Shown piece after piece: positions 26,801-35,819 of a stretch of 64,000 bases of DNA; position 1 is the stretch's first letter, and each line of letters starts with the position of its first letter. A model generated the notes under the pieces. The model ran no database searches, had not been told where the DNA came from, and was given only the letters and a program-made list of their open reading frames with translations. Made by a program: the position numbers and the translations under genes. The stretch covers positions 16,489,982 to 16,553,981 of the forward strand of contig OX388314.1 of assembly GCA_947579605.1 (NCBI GenBank), in the 5' to 3' direction. This stretch comes from Athripsodes cinereus. Its lineage: Eukaryota > Arthropoda > Insecta > Trichoptera > Leptoceridae.

Positions 26801-29800
26801 GAGGGCAGGACCGAAGCCACAAATGGCAGAGGTCGACCGAGAGGCGCCTATATGGACCAACTGAAGAGGGACATGAGCTGTGGCTCATATATGGAGTTGA
26901 AGAGACTGGCTGAGAATAGGGAGGAGTGGAGAAATAAGTCAAAACTCGTTGCAGACCAATCCAATGGATTGTAACTCATTATATATACTATATATATGGA
27001 GAGCCAAAAAACCTGTTAAGTAAAATAAGTTTCATGAATCATAAATTTTGTAAAACGTGGTAAATGCATACAAATAACAAAAAAATCACAAAGGATGTTT
27101 ATATAGTGCATCTCCCACTTAAAGTTTTATTTCTCATTTATTCCGCATCGGCGATGAGTGATTCTGTAATGTATACAATATAATATGTAATTACTGAAGC
27201 GGATGTGTGAACGACGGCCAAAAGATGTTTTAAGAGAACATCATAAATGTATCTACATTTCGTGCAGTTAAAAAATACACGGACTTTATTTTAACTATTT
27301 CAGTCATAATCGAATACAACGTAGATCATCAGTAAACTGATATTAGAATCTCAAGTCATTCAATTGGAAGATCTGAGGTTCGTAACCTGTTGCCGAGTTA
27401 TTCCACCTTCGCGGTACAAGCATAAGCATTGCTTACTGAGGGGGTATTTCAGAATGTATTTAAGTTTATCACATGCACAAATTCAAATAATATTGATTTT
27501 GGAATGTATGCGATTGACTAGCTTTAGTTTCTATAGACTAAACCACCGTTTTATAAAAAATCAATATTTCTTCATTAATTTTTTTATAAATCTTCAAATA
27601 AGTCCGCAAGTTTTCCTGAGTTCACCTTTTCATAGGGATGTGATAGTTGGTGTTTATTTTTTCGGTCCCACAAATTACGATAAACATCTTGTTTTGGCTT
27701 CCTGGACAAATCGTAAAATTAATAAGAAATATTAAAACATACCTACACATATAAAACTATTATAAACTCTTATAATCAAATATATAGCAGAAATAATAAA
27801 TAATATCGCAATGTTTTCCTGGAAAAACGGAGCATCTAAAGAAAAAGTTATTTCAGACTGTTTATTCTTCGTTTAAACACATGAAATAAAATCAAATTTT
27901 AATACTTTTATAGACAGTAATCAAGTATTATGTTGAAAATACATAAAAAAAAACATCAAAGTTGGGTGGTATCAAAATGTTAACGCGAATTATTACAACA
28001 AACTGTAATCAATCGTAGATTAGTGGAGAGCTTTCAAATAAAGTAAACCCTGATTATTCGTAAACTAGTAGAGTTTTTAAAAGATAGTTAAGAGTAATAT
28101 TTTCATATAGAAATGACTTAACTTTTTAGCTCCAGTTATCATAATATGATATTATATATTGGTAGAATGGATTCGAAATACAAGTTTTATATTACCTAGA
28201 ACTTGTAATTGACATCGGCCACGTTTGTATATTATTATTTTCAGTAAATCAGTGCTACCATTACTACATTTTTGTTAAAATTTTGAAGTACCTTCAATGG
28301 TTGTTTGTAAACTGGTATCCTGAACTCAAGATTTGAAATATTTGATTGTTTTAAGATTTCCCATTTTGCGCCCATTGCAAATAATTTATAAAAATAAAAA
28401 AATAATTTTCAACAAAATTACACGAAAAATGACGACTTTTGCTGATACTACATGATGCATAGGAGACGTGGTGTGGTATTGAAATATTACGCGAGACTTG
28501 GAGCCAAACATTTGACGTCAATTTATTGAAGCAACTAGTTGCGTACGTTGTCTATTCACACTGTGGAAATTTTCACTTTCACACTATGCGACTTATTATT
28601 AATCATCGCTTTACATTGCAACACATCCCGCATAAATATTTTAGTCCAATTTAATTTAAATCCAGCGCAAGACCGAGAAGCCTATGCCAGAGTGATCGCC
28701 AACATCGGGGGGACCTAACAGGACGCTTACAGAAGAAGAAGAATATACATATTTTATTGACAATTTATATGATAACCAATGCTCTCAATAAAAATGAACA
28801 TTGTCTAAACATGCGCCTGAGTAATGAAACGGTATGAATCATGTTTAAAAATTAAAAACATTTCACATGTAATGTGGAAGCAATACCGAAAAACTCTATT
28901 ATTTCTTATATTATTTCTCTAACATAAAAGATTGAAAAATTGCACTAAAAAAATGACGATCGCTTTTTGAACGAAGCTTGATTTAATGATAGTAAAGATA
29001 TTTAGGCTTAAGAGTTGGTAAAATTGACAATAAATTTCAAGCAGGTACCCGATTAGTATCCAACGTGCGATAACAGTGTGAAAAAGGGCGAGACCGATTG
29101 AATACGCTCAGCACGGGAAAAGTCCACACAAATACTCTAATTTTTATAACATTTATTACCAATACTATTTGTGAATATATATATTAGACCACAGGGATAT
29201 AATAAAACACATAAGTTAAAAAATGTTTAGAAAATATGCATGTATGAATAAAATATGTGTGTATGAAGAAATTCAGTGTTCAGAATTTGTTGAATAGAAG
29301 ATTAGATAAGATACCTACATAATATTTTTTGTCACGCCAATTCGACTCAAATTCTACGAAATATTGAAATTTCAGTTTGAGTTTCATAATTTTAGTCCAT
29401 TCCAGGTTTTCGGTTTTTTTTTATAATAGTAAAAAACAAACTCTGGACTCACAGGGATGAATTAAGATTCTGTTGGACTGAAATCTTGATATCACAGTAT
29501 TGGCTAATCCATTTGTAGAAACTTACGTGATGGCTTCGATAGACATAATATGGTATCCAAAAATTAAAATATTAAACTTTTGAATAACTAAATAATAATG
29601 TCTTTCATTGAAGTGTTTTATATTTTATTTAATCACTTGTCACTCTTCGGGCATGAACGTCGAGAAGTAGTAAAATTAATAACGCCAGACTATTCAGCAA
29701 TGTACGCTACACACCTGTTATAGTGGTTGCATAAAATCGAGGAGGAAATACACAACAAACTACAAGCAACTCGCGTCGTAAATAATAATATTCATAAAAT

Positions 29801-32800
29801 TTATCCATTGCACATAAAGCACTGGGATACTGGGTCACAAGCTTTGAGTTACATAGTGCTTAAAAAATTTAGATAATAAATGCCCTTGCTTAGCTGAATA
29901 ATGCGTTGATAGTGTTCGGTGGGTATTTATTTATTTTTGACCAATATATGGCATTTTCCTTGTTTAGAACATACATAGACATTGTATATAAACACTTTTA
30001 TATGTTTTTTGTTGTTGTTGTTGTTAAGTATGTCGGATCGGGTACACGGTCTACTAGAACCGAAGTGAGCCTTGCCCATCACTAGTAATTTAATAAACAA
30101 GTAGTGTGACGTAGTATGGGTGGCTCTGATTGGGTAGTGGCCCTGTACTCGGTCTGAAAAATAACATGGTGATTGTTTTTTTATATATTGATGTTTTTTG
30201 GTTAACTTTATTTTTTGGTTTTTTAAATGGTGCTTGAAAATATTGTGTACTGTTTTTACAGAATATTGTAAGTTCTTTATATTCTTATGGTTGTTATTTT
30301 GGATTCTTAGATTCATATTTGTTTATGATTGTTATATGTTGTCCACTGTCCAGCAATTAAGGTTTCACAACTGTCAAGCTGGCAGTGGTATATTTTATTC
30401 AAATAAAATAAAAATAAATAATGATATTATGATCCTAATATATTTAGATATGTAAATGTTTAAGTTATAATTTATTTATTTTTAATTTCAAGCCGTAAAC
30501 AGTGTATTATACTACACTAATATATGATTTACAACTAGGTACAATAACATTTTCAGGTTTACGCGCAGGTTGTGTATTCGCAAGATCATAAACGTTCCAG
30601 TTAGGCAGGTATATTGCTTTATCGTGACCTTTTTACATCACAAAGCTAAGTAGTTGGCGTAATAAATATTACAGAAGATAGGCGCAGCAATAATAGTTAC
30701 GGGTTCACAGTGGTGAGGATAGTAAAATGTTCAGTCAGCTAGTACCACACCTAAATATAGCGTGACATTTCACGTCATTTTCTCTGATTACGCTAAAGCG
30801 ATTTGTCTCGATGAAACGTTAAAAGCTAGTTGGCATTTTATTTATTTGCTAAATATACCTACATCAGCAATGAATTAAAGAATTCCTGGATTACTGGCGC
30901 CCAAATTAAAATTGCGATATTTGTTTATCATGAAAGGCAATCTTCGTTTATAATCCATTGGCTGCTCCACCTACAAGAGACGGCGTGATGGCACAGATAG
31001 ATGGATAGAGTTTATCACAGTAGTTTTACCCCAGTTACGATACAAAGATAACTGCTTACTTTTGGGTATATTCAGAGTTGATCATAGCAAATACAACAAT
31101 CCGACCTTTTATCAACATAATATCAAGCACCGTCTCGTGTTCCTAATAACCTGATTATATTTCACTTACTAGGTAATGTACCCACCGATGGGGGAGGGCT
31201 ATAGTCCCGAAGACCTGAGTCTAGGAAATAGCAAGGCGACATCCCTCGCTACCTAATGGAGTGGACAGATTTAAGTCGGACATGAATAAATTAATGATCT
31301 TATCACCCAGAGTTGTGCTTAGCTTTTCAATCAAATCTATGAAAGTTATTTAAAGACCTTACAGAGGGTCTAATGAATTCAGAGATAGATTTTAGACTTC
31401 TAATACAATAAATAAATACTTACATTTAATTTGTTTTTACAGTTGACATTTGATATCTGATCCTCGGAACTTGTCTTTAGAGAGTCTACCCTCCTGCGCC
31501 AGTCATTGTCACCACTCTGCTTTAGGGCAGCAAGTCTGGGAACAATGAAACAAAAAACTTGAACGACCGCATACAAATAAAATGATTGATAAAATTTCTT
31601 CTCATTCCTTCTGTCTTAATTGTTTTTGTCGTATTTTTTTAACTAATTACATGAACTTTCCTCTCAAGAGTTTTTAGTAGGTACTGGTACATTAATAATC
31701 CAGATCTCCCTATACATATAGATATAGAACATCCACCTAAATATCGACTAAAATCGCGGCATCCATATTGGATTACAGCTGCAAGCGATAGCCAATCAAC
31801 TGATGACAAATGGTCATCAGTTGATTGGCTATCGCTTGCATTGGCAGATCTGTGGGCAACGACAAGGGTGAAAAACCATAACCTGGTTGCAGATCCAACT
31901 GTACAGCTTCCAGGCTCTACGTTGCCCAGAAAACTCTGGTGCACGCTGAACAGACTAAGGAGTGGTGTCGGATGCACAGCGTCACACCTACATCAATGGG
32001 AACTCGCAGACTCTGCGTTATGTGTGTGTGGTGCTGACCAAACAACAGACCACGTGGTGAACATATGTCCCCGATATTCATACGATGGCGGGTTGCAAGC
32101 ACTTAGTTTAGGGTCAGACGACGCGATCTCATGGCTGCGGAACCTTGAGATACGAATATGACGGGTATAACCCATAAGAAGAAGAAGAAGTAGGTACTTG
32201 TACATCAATATGACATCAGTGAACACAAGACAGCTTTGATGAAATTCAACAATATTTGTGTACAAGCCCCCATACATTTCATTTCAGAAATTTAATCGGA
32301 TTGCATCCACTATCAAAGAAACCCTAATATATATGTTTCAATTAATTTTTAACACACCTTTCTGCGACGGTGCTAGTCCTGTGGGGGGCCGTCTGCGCCG
32401 ACATTGGTTGTGTGGCGCTCCTTCGTAGGGCAAAGCTATTATCTGCAACGTCTTCACCTTGCTCCTGTTCTCTAGGCTTGGAAGCCTCTTGAGTGGAAGG
32501 TGCACTGTAACAAATATAATATACACAATTAGTTTATATTAGTAAAAAGGTCAAACATTATAAACTTCAAACTTAAAGTTGGCCTCTCCACCATTATTTT
32601 AGTCAACAATCGCTTTATATCGCAATACATAAAAATTAACATAATCTATTTGTGTGTGTGAGAGATTAGCCTTATGCTAAAAAATTTAAATCGTGGATCT
32701 CATGGCTTTAAATTCGCTTTTTAAACATAAGAATATTGCTTTTTGACAATGGTGTTTGTAGTATATTTACTAATGATACTGAGATGGTGACTGAAAGGCG

Positions 32801-33274
32801 TCGAAATAAAACTTTTTGGAATTATAACATTTGTATAACATATATTATAATCTTCGACCAGCTGATAAAGAAAAACTTTCATATTTCATCCCGATTAAAG
32901 CAGCCGTACATATATTTTTTTTGGATTGGCTGGAAGAAATCACGATATATGCGATAAGGCCGCCTTTTGTTACTACTTGTGTACTCCATATTTATGTTTT
33001 TGCTAATGAAGTTTTATTTATTTATTTATTTATATGTATTCAAAAATGCCAATTTTTTTTGCTGTATTGAAACATATCAAAATAATGTAATCAATTATGG
33101 ATACCTTTCATCGTCTCTTTTCGTCGCTAAATAAGCCGAAAAAAAATCATCATCGGAGTCACTTAAAGAATCAGGTTGTGTACCAGAATCATTCACAATA
33201 GTGGATGCCAAATATTTGCTTAGAAATTCGTCATCATCTTCAGACGACTCACTATCAAAATACGAGTTATTCAT
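7508..33274 (-). CDS. Svil: Supervillin (villin/gelsolin superfamily), 12 shared exons plus alternative 5' exons
   Basis: Supervillin is a peripheral membrane protein that links F-actin and myosin II to the plasma membrane. Coding exons on the - strand: 33274-33105, 32504-32358, 31535-31424, 18984-18871, 18333-18173, 16434-16250, 15330-15162, 14866-14700, 11028-10740, 10630-8949, 8855-8763, 8648-8461, 8017-7859 and 7594-7508. All introns are GT-AG and every phase joins. The protein is 1240 residues. Tell-tale supervillin strings are ALAARTDI-like (VLAARTDIKQEYTE), LIQVKGRRKVQVRLVEP, ILIFDFGSELYVW, LWLWQGWWP, AGLEPLSFTNLF and a headpiece ending LGLF. The N-terminal half is polar and probably disordered; the C-terminal half carries the gelsolin-like repeats. 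It is shorter than vertebrate supervillin (about 2200 residues), mainly in the N-terminal half. Missed small exons in the 12-kb intron 31423-18985 are possible. Confidence 0.9.
8160..8365 (+). mobile_element. Decayed LINE remnant in a supervillin intron
   Basis: Lies in the 8018-8460 intron, antisense to the gene. At 8299-8340 one frame reads DRSKWRLILSAYKR, like the extreme C-terminus of insect non-LTR polymerases (DRxxWR-alS-type). Frames upstream (IIWLDYVDQI) look like the preceding block but are broken by stops. The family is unassigned. Confidence 0.4.
8949..10630 (-). CDS. Svil: Supervillin large exon: gelsolin-like repeats
   Basis: A single 1682-base exon, about residues 505-1065 of the 1240-residue form. 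It starts after a CTTTGCAG acceptor with TRASDISFHIHSKKDLG, completing the first gelsolin-like domain, and ends at a GGGTAAAT donor after YSASQP. Recognisable blocks in order: ILIFDFGSELYVWNGK, RRAFQLAQELWDTGYNY, RPDWAMIAKVTQH, LFKDKFLDW, GRGTQHYD, WMIQEYDYVKIP, SGDTYIIRWEYQ, CAYFYWQGKDAS, EPPAFLNIFNGHLV and IYVWHGCKSLKHT. The order and spacing follow vertebrate supervillin rather than villin or gelsolin. I did not look for calcium-binding residues. Such a long exon in an otherwise finely split gene suggests intron loss. Confidence 0.95.
10740..11028 (-). CDS. Svil: Supervillin exon: first gelsolin-like domain
   Basis: 289 bases in phase between TTTTTCAG and GTGAGTAT, about residues 409-504. 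It contains KPLLIQVKGRRKVQVRLVEP, SGDCFVLVTT and YIGLYSNVIER, closely following the supervillin signature around LLQVKGRRHVQTRLVEP. Human supervillin continues across this junction as in the next exon here. Confidence 0.93.
11861..11920 (+). repeat. LINE-A 3'-UTR terminal fragment
   Basis: gcagctggtctgctggctgc, ccccacttgtgcgatatgcc and gtgatggtatagtagtag match the end of the LINE-A copy at 36245-36305. It lies in the supervillin intron 14699-11029, antisense to the gene. Confidence 0.75.
12321..12441 (+). mobile_element. LINE-B 3'-terminal fragment in a supervillin intron
   Basis: About 120 bases match 3840-3958 with around a dozen differences, ending cgagaggagcattgagggtg where the other copy has its (GAT)n tail. 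It encodes the last EWRRLV block. A severely 5'-truncated insertion. Confidence 0.8.
12442..14699. other. Intronic AT-rich DNA
   Basis: Part of the supervillin intron between the exons at 14700 and 11028. I find no exon-like stretch and no repeat shared with the rest of the window. Confidence 0.45.
14700..18984 (-). CDS. Svil: Supervillin middle exons (N-terminal disordered region)
   Basis: Five exons shared by all predicted isoforms: 18984-18871 (EILSKQAEQRKKPPLERIDL, phase 0), 18333-18173 (starts NWKTRIGANDATLY), 16434-16250 (SRRADAQNSG, SSSSAAVSESVSPQKLV), 15330-15162 (GAIIGTKAGSSVPIPRPDDE) and 14866-14700 (LLGRSVAPRVRANRKTGVSG and VLAARTDIKQEYTE). They are serine-, lysine- and glutamate-rich with low complexity. 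In vertebrates this half binds myosin II, alpha-actinin and the plasma membrane; by position these exons could do the same, but only the LAARTDI block is recognisably conserved. Introns are 365-1900 bases and two carry repeats. Confidence 0.85.
15416..15590 (+). repeat. S1 SINE, tRNA-derived, near full length
   Basis: Begins gccggtagccaggaggtaga. A perfect Pol III B box GGTTCAATACC is at 15466-15476. A tRNA-unrelated body follows (aagcttttagtagcttactg, gtgaaaggtgtataaggttg), ending in a run of T at about 15579-15590. Copies: antisense at 62075-62201 and a 5' fragment at 38563-38600. Sits in the supervillin intron 16249-15331. Confidence 0.75.
15658..16097. mobile_element. pogo/Tigger-like non-autonomous DNA transposon
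   Basis: The left end reads CAGTACAACCTCAATACAAT; the right end, reverse-complemented, reads CAGTAAAAGCTCGTTATTTC followed by GGAC in both. Ends of the form CAGTA(A/C)AA-CTCG...GGAC resemble pogo/Tigger elements. TA follows the right end; the left flank reads TG instead of TA, so one copy of the TA target duplication may be mutated. About 440 bases, with no intact transposase. In the same supervillin intron as the S1 SINE. Confidence 0.5.
18018..18075 (-). repeat. LINE-A 3'-UTR terminal fragment, antisense
   Basis: gtactatcaaggcatctccc then ataagtggggtagccagcag is the diverged reverse complement of the LINE-A terminal segment at 11861-11918. Its orientation is sense with respect to supervillin. 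Confidence 0.65.
18131..18172 (-). other. Svil: Possible alternative 3' extension of supervillin exon 18333-18173
   Basis: Beyond the main donor (CAATTCAG|GTATAA at 18173/18172), a second, similar donor (CACTTCAG|GTATAG) lies exactly 42 bases downstream. The intervening codons are open and in frame, adding 14 residues (YNKNIFLAIRNHFR). The two donor surroundings are alike (gaattgatttgg and gaagtgatttcg on the + strand), suggesting a local duplication. Confidence 0.3.
19576..20538 (-). CDS. Svil: Alternative first coding exon of supervillin: membrane-anchored N-terminus
   Basis: Starts ATG at 20538 and runs 321 codons to a GAG|GTAAAATT donor in phase 0; the next acceptor (18984) is also phase 0. 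Residues 2-20 (WYYALFGVFALVFFLMRVF) are a strong membrane segment followed by basic residues (GRKKREIR), as in a signal anchor with a cytosolic C-terminus. Residues 48-52 (KSVTF, preceded by KRKNKKR) fit the RVxF docking motif for protein phosphatase 1. The rest is acidic and probably disordered. Joined to the shared exons it gives 1418 residues, replacing the first 143 of the other form. It could be an independent gene if the donor is unused, since the frame stops at 19513; the phase match and promoter-like upstream sequence argue for an alternative start. Confidence 0.7.
20629..20636 (-). promoter_or_regulatory. DRE-like element upstream of the alternative first exon
   Basis: On the - strand the sequence is TATCGATG, seven of eight bases of the DREF site TATCGATA, common in insect housekeeping promoters. 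It lies about 95 bases before the ATG at 20538. TCAGT, an insect initiator core, occurs just before that ATG, though so close that it would leave almost no 5' UTR. Confidence 0.3.
21806..21985 (+). repeat. S2: probable tRNA-derived SINE
   Basis: ggccgcggtaggctgatatt, then tctagagttcgattattctc (B-box-like gttcgatt), then a body with gggtgtttggggggtatcac and an AT-rich end. Only one clear copy in the window; the head resembles 1855-1965. Confidence 0.4.
22660..22745 (-). repeat. tRNA-like SINE head
   Basis: On the - strand a near-perfect B box, ggttcgaatca, lies before cgctgccgac; upstream is ggtggcctgcagccg. The acceptor-stem halves do not pair, so this is not a functional tRNA gene. Confidence 0.4.
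23719..23945 (-). repeat. LINE-A 3'-UTR copy, antisense
   Basis: Reverse complement of most of the LINE-A 3' UTR: cacaagtgggacagccggcg, gccaataaatgtcaagacat, ggcatacctcatcactgaat and gacactcgaaaatatgcaga match 36090-36290 in order. No polymerase coding sequence is attached. Confidence 0.75.
26345..26975 (+). mobile_element. LINE-C: reverse-transcriptase C-terminal fragment
   Basis: Open frame of about 207 codons to a stop at 26972-26974. Blocks: REFVYLGSRINQDG, RINQARIAFNKK, VWSILLYGCETWTISKRE, FEMWCYRRILKIHWSEHV, RANWIGHNIRHPGLL, GRGRPRGAYMDQLKRDM and ENREEWRNKS. This is the standard C-terminal region of a large insect non-LTR family, different from LINE-A and LINE-B. The frame has no stops, so insertion was fairly recent; endonuclease and catalytic domain are missing. 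It lies in the long supervillin intron, antisense. Confidence 0.85.
27357..27480 (+). repeat. S3: SINE-like copy 1
   Basis: gaggttcgtaacctgttgcc (B-box-like) followed by attccaccttcgcggtacaa and gcattgcttactg. The same order, diverged, is at 39430-39545. A protein-like reading through it has no family resemblance. Confidence 0.45.
28662..28745 (+). mobile_element. LINE-E extreme 3' end with (AGA)n tail
   Basis: Reads QDREAYARVIANIGGT then stop, followed shortly by cagaagaagaagaa. A DRxxWxxLVANI-type ending with an AGA/GAA tail is typical of a LINE C-terminus; LINE-D has a similar tail. Confidence 0.5.
28746..31423. other. Supervillin intron sequence, unassigned
   Basis: AT-rich. A (GTT)n run is at about 30009-30026. 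Two stretches with higher GC (30035-30160 and 31185-31290) look like old repeat pieces, but I could not match them within the window. No exon recognised. Confidence 0.4.
31424..32504 (-). CDS. Svil: Supervillin exons 2 and 3
   Basis: Exon 32504-32358 reads APSTQEASKPREQEQGEDVA and ends TSTVAE with two bases of an Arg codon, joining the previous exon as GAA AG|T. Exon 31535-31424 reads RLAALKQSGDNDWRRRV and ends at an AAT|GTAAGT donor in phase 0. The motif ERLAALKxxGDxDWRRRV recurs in supervillin N-terminal regions, and NWKTRI in a later exon is similar. The intervening intron carries LINE-D with its foldback. Confidence 0.82.
31780..31840. repeat. 28-bp perfect inverted repeat at the LINE-D 5' junction
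   Basis: Left arm 31780-31807, right arm 31813-31840, spacer aaatg. The right arm is sense LINE-D coding sequence (SSVDWLSLA); the left arm is its exact reverse complement. This looks like a snap-back made during insertion. Confidence 0.9.
31808..32190 (+). mobile_element. LINE-D: 3' end with (GAA)n tail
   Basis: A frame from the foldback to the stop at 32159-32161 reads SSVDWLSLALADLW, LWCTLNRLRSGVGC, HLHQWELADSALCVCGADQT, DHVVNICPRY and WLRNLEIRI. The CxCG...Hxx..CP block is the zinc-knuckle-like C-terminal motif of many arthropod LINE polymerases. A gaagaagaagaag tail follows at about 32177-32189. 5'-truncated; inside the supervillin intron 32357-31536, antisense. Confidence 0.8.
32921..33035 (+). 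repeat. LINE-F 3' end with (TTTA)n tail
   Basis: ggctggaagaaatcac, gcgataaggccgcctttt and tgtgtactcc are followed by gttttatttatttatttatt. Shares its head with 4698-4745. Lies in the first supervillin intron (33104-32505). Confidence 0.65.
33105..33274 (-). CDS. Svil: Supervillin first coding exon, soluble isoform
   Basis: ATG at 33274 in the context aacaATGA; the 170-base exon ends GAA AG|GTATCC in phase 2 and joins 32504 correctly. The 56 complete codons are very acidic and contain two copies of one motif: DDDEFLSKYLAS at residues 13-24 and DDDFFSAYLAT at residues 41-51. The frame stays open upstream of the ATG without another ATG, so the start rests on this codon. Casein-kinase-like serines (SDSDDD, SESSEDDD) are visible. 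Confidence 0.75.
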
Positions 33275-33289
33275 TGTTTGATTTACACA

Positions 33290-33295
33290 GACTGA
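33290..33295 (-). promoter_or_regulatory. Candidate initiator for the soluble supervillin transcript
   Basis: TCAGTC on the - strand is an exact match to the insect initiator TCA(G/T)T(C/T), with the start base at 33293, 19 bases before the ATG. There is no TATA box. Such a short 5' UTR is possible but unusual. Confidence 0.25.
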
Positions 33296-33334
33296 CAATG
33301 TTTGTAAATAAATTGTACTAAGAAATTTCCTCAA

Positions 33335-35161
33335 ATCACAAATAATAACTTATATAACATAACATGTATAGACAATTCACACAGATCGAACTAGTCCCAA
33401 ACTCAAACAACACTGTTATTTGAGATGACATGGAAGCGAAAAGTCACTTATCACTGGGATTACATTTAAAACATTACAGAAAATAATAATATTCATATTA
33501 AATTTGATTTAAAAGACCGAGTCCCAGATGATAAATCGGTAATCAATAATACTACACACTAGTACAGTCATAAAAAAGAGAGCAGAAATTTTTGATTCTA
33601 TTGATCATGTTGTTTACTAAAATACACGATTAAAAAATCACTAACTGTTTGAAGAGACGACTTTTTGAATAAGAAAAACAATTATCTAAACGAGATAACG
33701 AACAATTACTGATAAGTAGAATTGCAATTAATATAAGAAAACAATATAAATACTGAAAATTATTATAAATGGAGAACAAAGTATTATGACAATCATTCAC
33801 CGAGTGATTTTATAAGCACATTCAACTGTTTCGATTAAATAAGTTCCAAAATGAACAAAACGGAACGAGTAATTATTCTATAACGAAATGTTATTGAAAC
33901 GAAAACATGGTTTATCAGAAAGATCGCGACGTTATACTGACAATACGTGACACATTTCAGAAGACATCTGAATCTAATCCATATCTATTTATTTTTTTAT
34001 TATTACCAACAATTAAGATAGTAAATATCTTTCTGATAAGACAGATATAAAAAGATAATGATTCTAAAATATTTTATCAAACCAAGTAAATTAATTACAG
34101 TGTAAAGTGAAACTGATTTCTGTAATGAATAATGATCTTGTACAGTTCAGATATGAAAATTATGCTTTTAAATTAGTAAATTTTTAAAATTCGAGAAGAC
34201 TATAGTAAATAAGTGTTACACAAGCAATTCTAAGAAGTCGTTAGTCTATAATTCAAAAAGTATCATTGGAATAAGACTCAAGAAAACGGGATTTCTTGGT
34301 AGTCGAAGTCCTATTTGAAAAATGTACAATATTTTAGTGCCTATAAATTATTTGTAGAGTGCATTGGCACACATTCTCATTTGGGACATGACCATAATCA
34401 GAAGCATAATATTCTTTTTCTTTCTAGCATTAAAAAATAAACAGCTAGTTATAGTAAAAAATAGTCTATGTTTGATTTATGTAAAACTTCATTGAATAAC
34501 ACGGATAAGTAAGCGAAACAGTATATCAAGTACTGATTGTGAAAAACACATACACAAATATTGATAAGAACTGTACATAATGTGTAAAGGTAAATATATA
34601 CTTATAGATTAAATATGTATCGTAAAACGTTGTATTTTTTTTTTATAACATTATGCAATTACACAAGCAATATACTGTATTATCGCTAACAGGCTTCAGC
34701 CAATAAAATAATTTTTATTTGCCACTTGATCCTAAACTAAGAATAACCAATTTATATAGAAGTTTCGAATGAAACATTAAAAAAACATCATATTGCAAAA
34801 AAACGTATAAAGAGTTTATGTTCCTCACAAATTATTTGGTGCCTCGGCGCTTAACGAAAGTTCCAGAACAAAACACTTTAAAAAATTAATTTTATCTTAA
34901 TCTAATAATTTCATGTATATGTTTTTACATTTATAAATTTATACATTTCTTTTTCTTTTACAGGATGATTCAGGATGATTACTTGCATTTTACTACACGC
35001 AGTTGGTTCGATGGCAACTTGTAGAAATTGCCGTGATAACTGTCGTAAATAAACGATTTATGGAATTGGTGCACAATTATTAGAATTACATAATTGGATT
35101 AATGAATGAATATGAATGAAGTATTTAAATTTATAAAATGACGACTATAAAATATACTAAC
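33335..35161. other. AT-rich stretch upstream of supervillin
   Basis: No coding signal or recognised repeat. A short doubled sequence, ggatgattcaggatgatt, is at about 34964-34981. Confidence 0.4.
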
Positions 35162-35316
35162 CGATTTTTGTCATCTTTTGGCGCAGATATAACAATCCAG
35201 AGAGAGAAGCAAATAATACATAAGCCAATAAATTCAATTAACAACCCCTTATTAAAAATGTACCAAATAAATCCGCAGAAGATGAATGAAGCTAATATTT
35301 TAATTCGCGTCCACAT
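35162..35316 (-). CDS. Candidate second membrane-type first exon of supervillin
   Basis: ATG at 35316, 51 codons plus two bases, then an AATCG|GTTAGT donor. The protein starts MWTRIKILASFIFCGFIWY and contains a second hydrophobic run (IEFIGLCIICFSLWIVI), so it could form a membrane hairpin, followed by a basic/acidic end (APKDDKNR). Its phase-2 end fits the acceptor at 32504, as the exon at 33274 does. T-rich DNA easily gives hydrophobic frames by chance, and an opposite-strand frame is also open, so evidence is weak. It may instead belong to another small gene. Confidence 0.3.
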
Positions 35317-35819
35317 AATGAATATGTATTTATTTAATATACAAAACAAGAACACGACTTTAATTTGATTATATTAATATTTGGTAGATCAACACTTTGC
35401 ACTATGTAGATATTTGTGCATTGCACTATGCACAGTAATATAATATTATCCCCTGATTTTTGCTAACGAATAAATAGCTTCTGTCATAATTCACTCGATG
35501 TCGGGTGCCTTGCCGAAAAGAAAAAGAAGAAGAAATAGCTTCTGAATTAATTCATTATGTTATGTCAATCTCACCGCGAGTTGAATACATTCGCAATGAA
35601 CTATTTAATAACGAAACTTCGTAATAAAAAAATATTGATAAGAAAATTATTTTATCTAAAGCCATGTTTATATTAAATCGAGCACAACTTGCTTCACGTA
35701 TGGAAATAGTTATACAACAAATCCTGCATACAGTTGAACATAATACTAAAAAAATATTGTCACATGCAGTTATTTATACCAATTTTTGCAACAAAACATA
35801 AACATCATTTAAATTGTAA

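Noticed and set aside
27364..27735. 123-codon frame on the + strand
   Set aside because: The first third is a SINE-like repeat shared with 39430-39545 and the rest is T-rich with no recognisable protein pattern.
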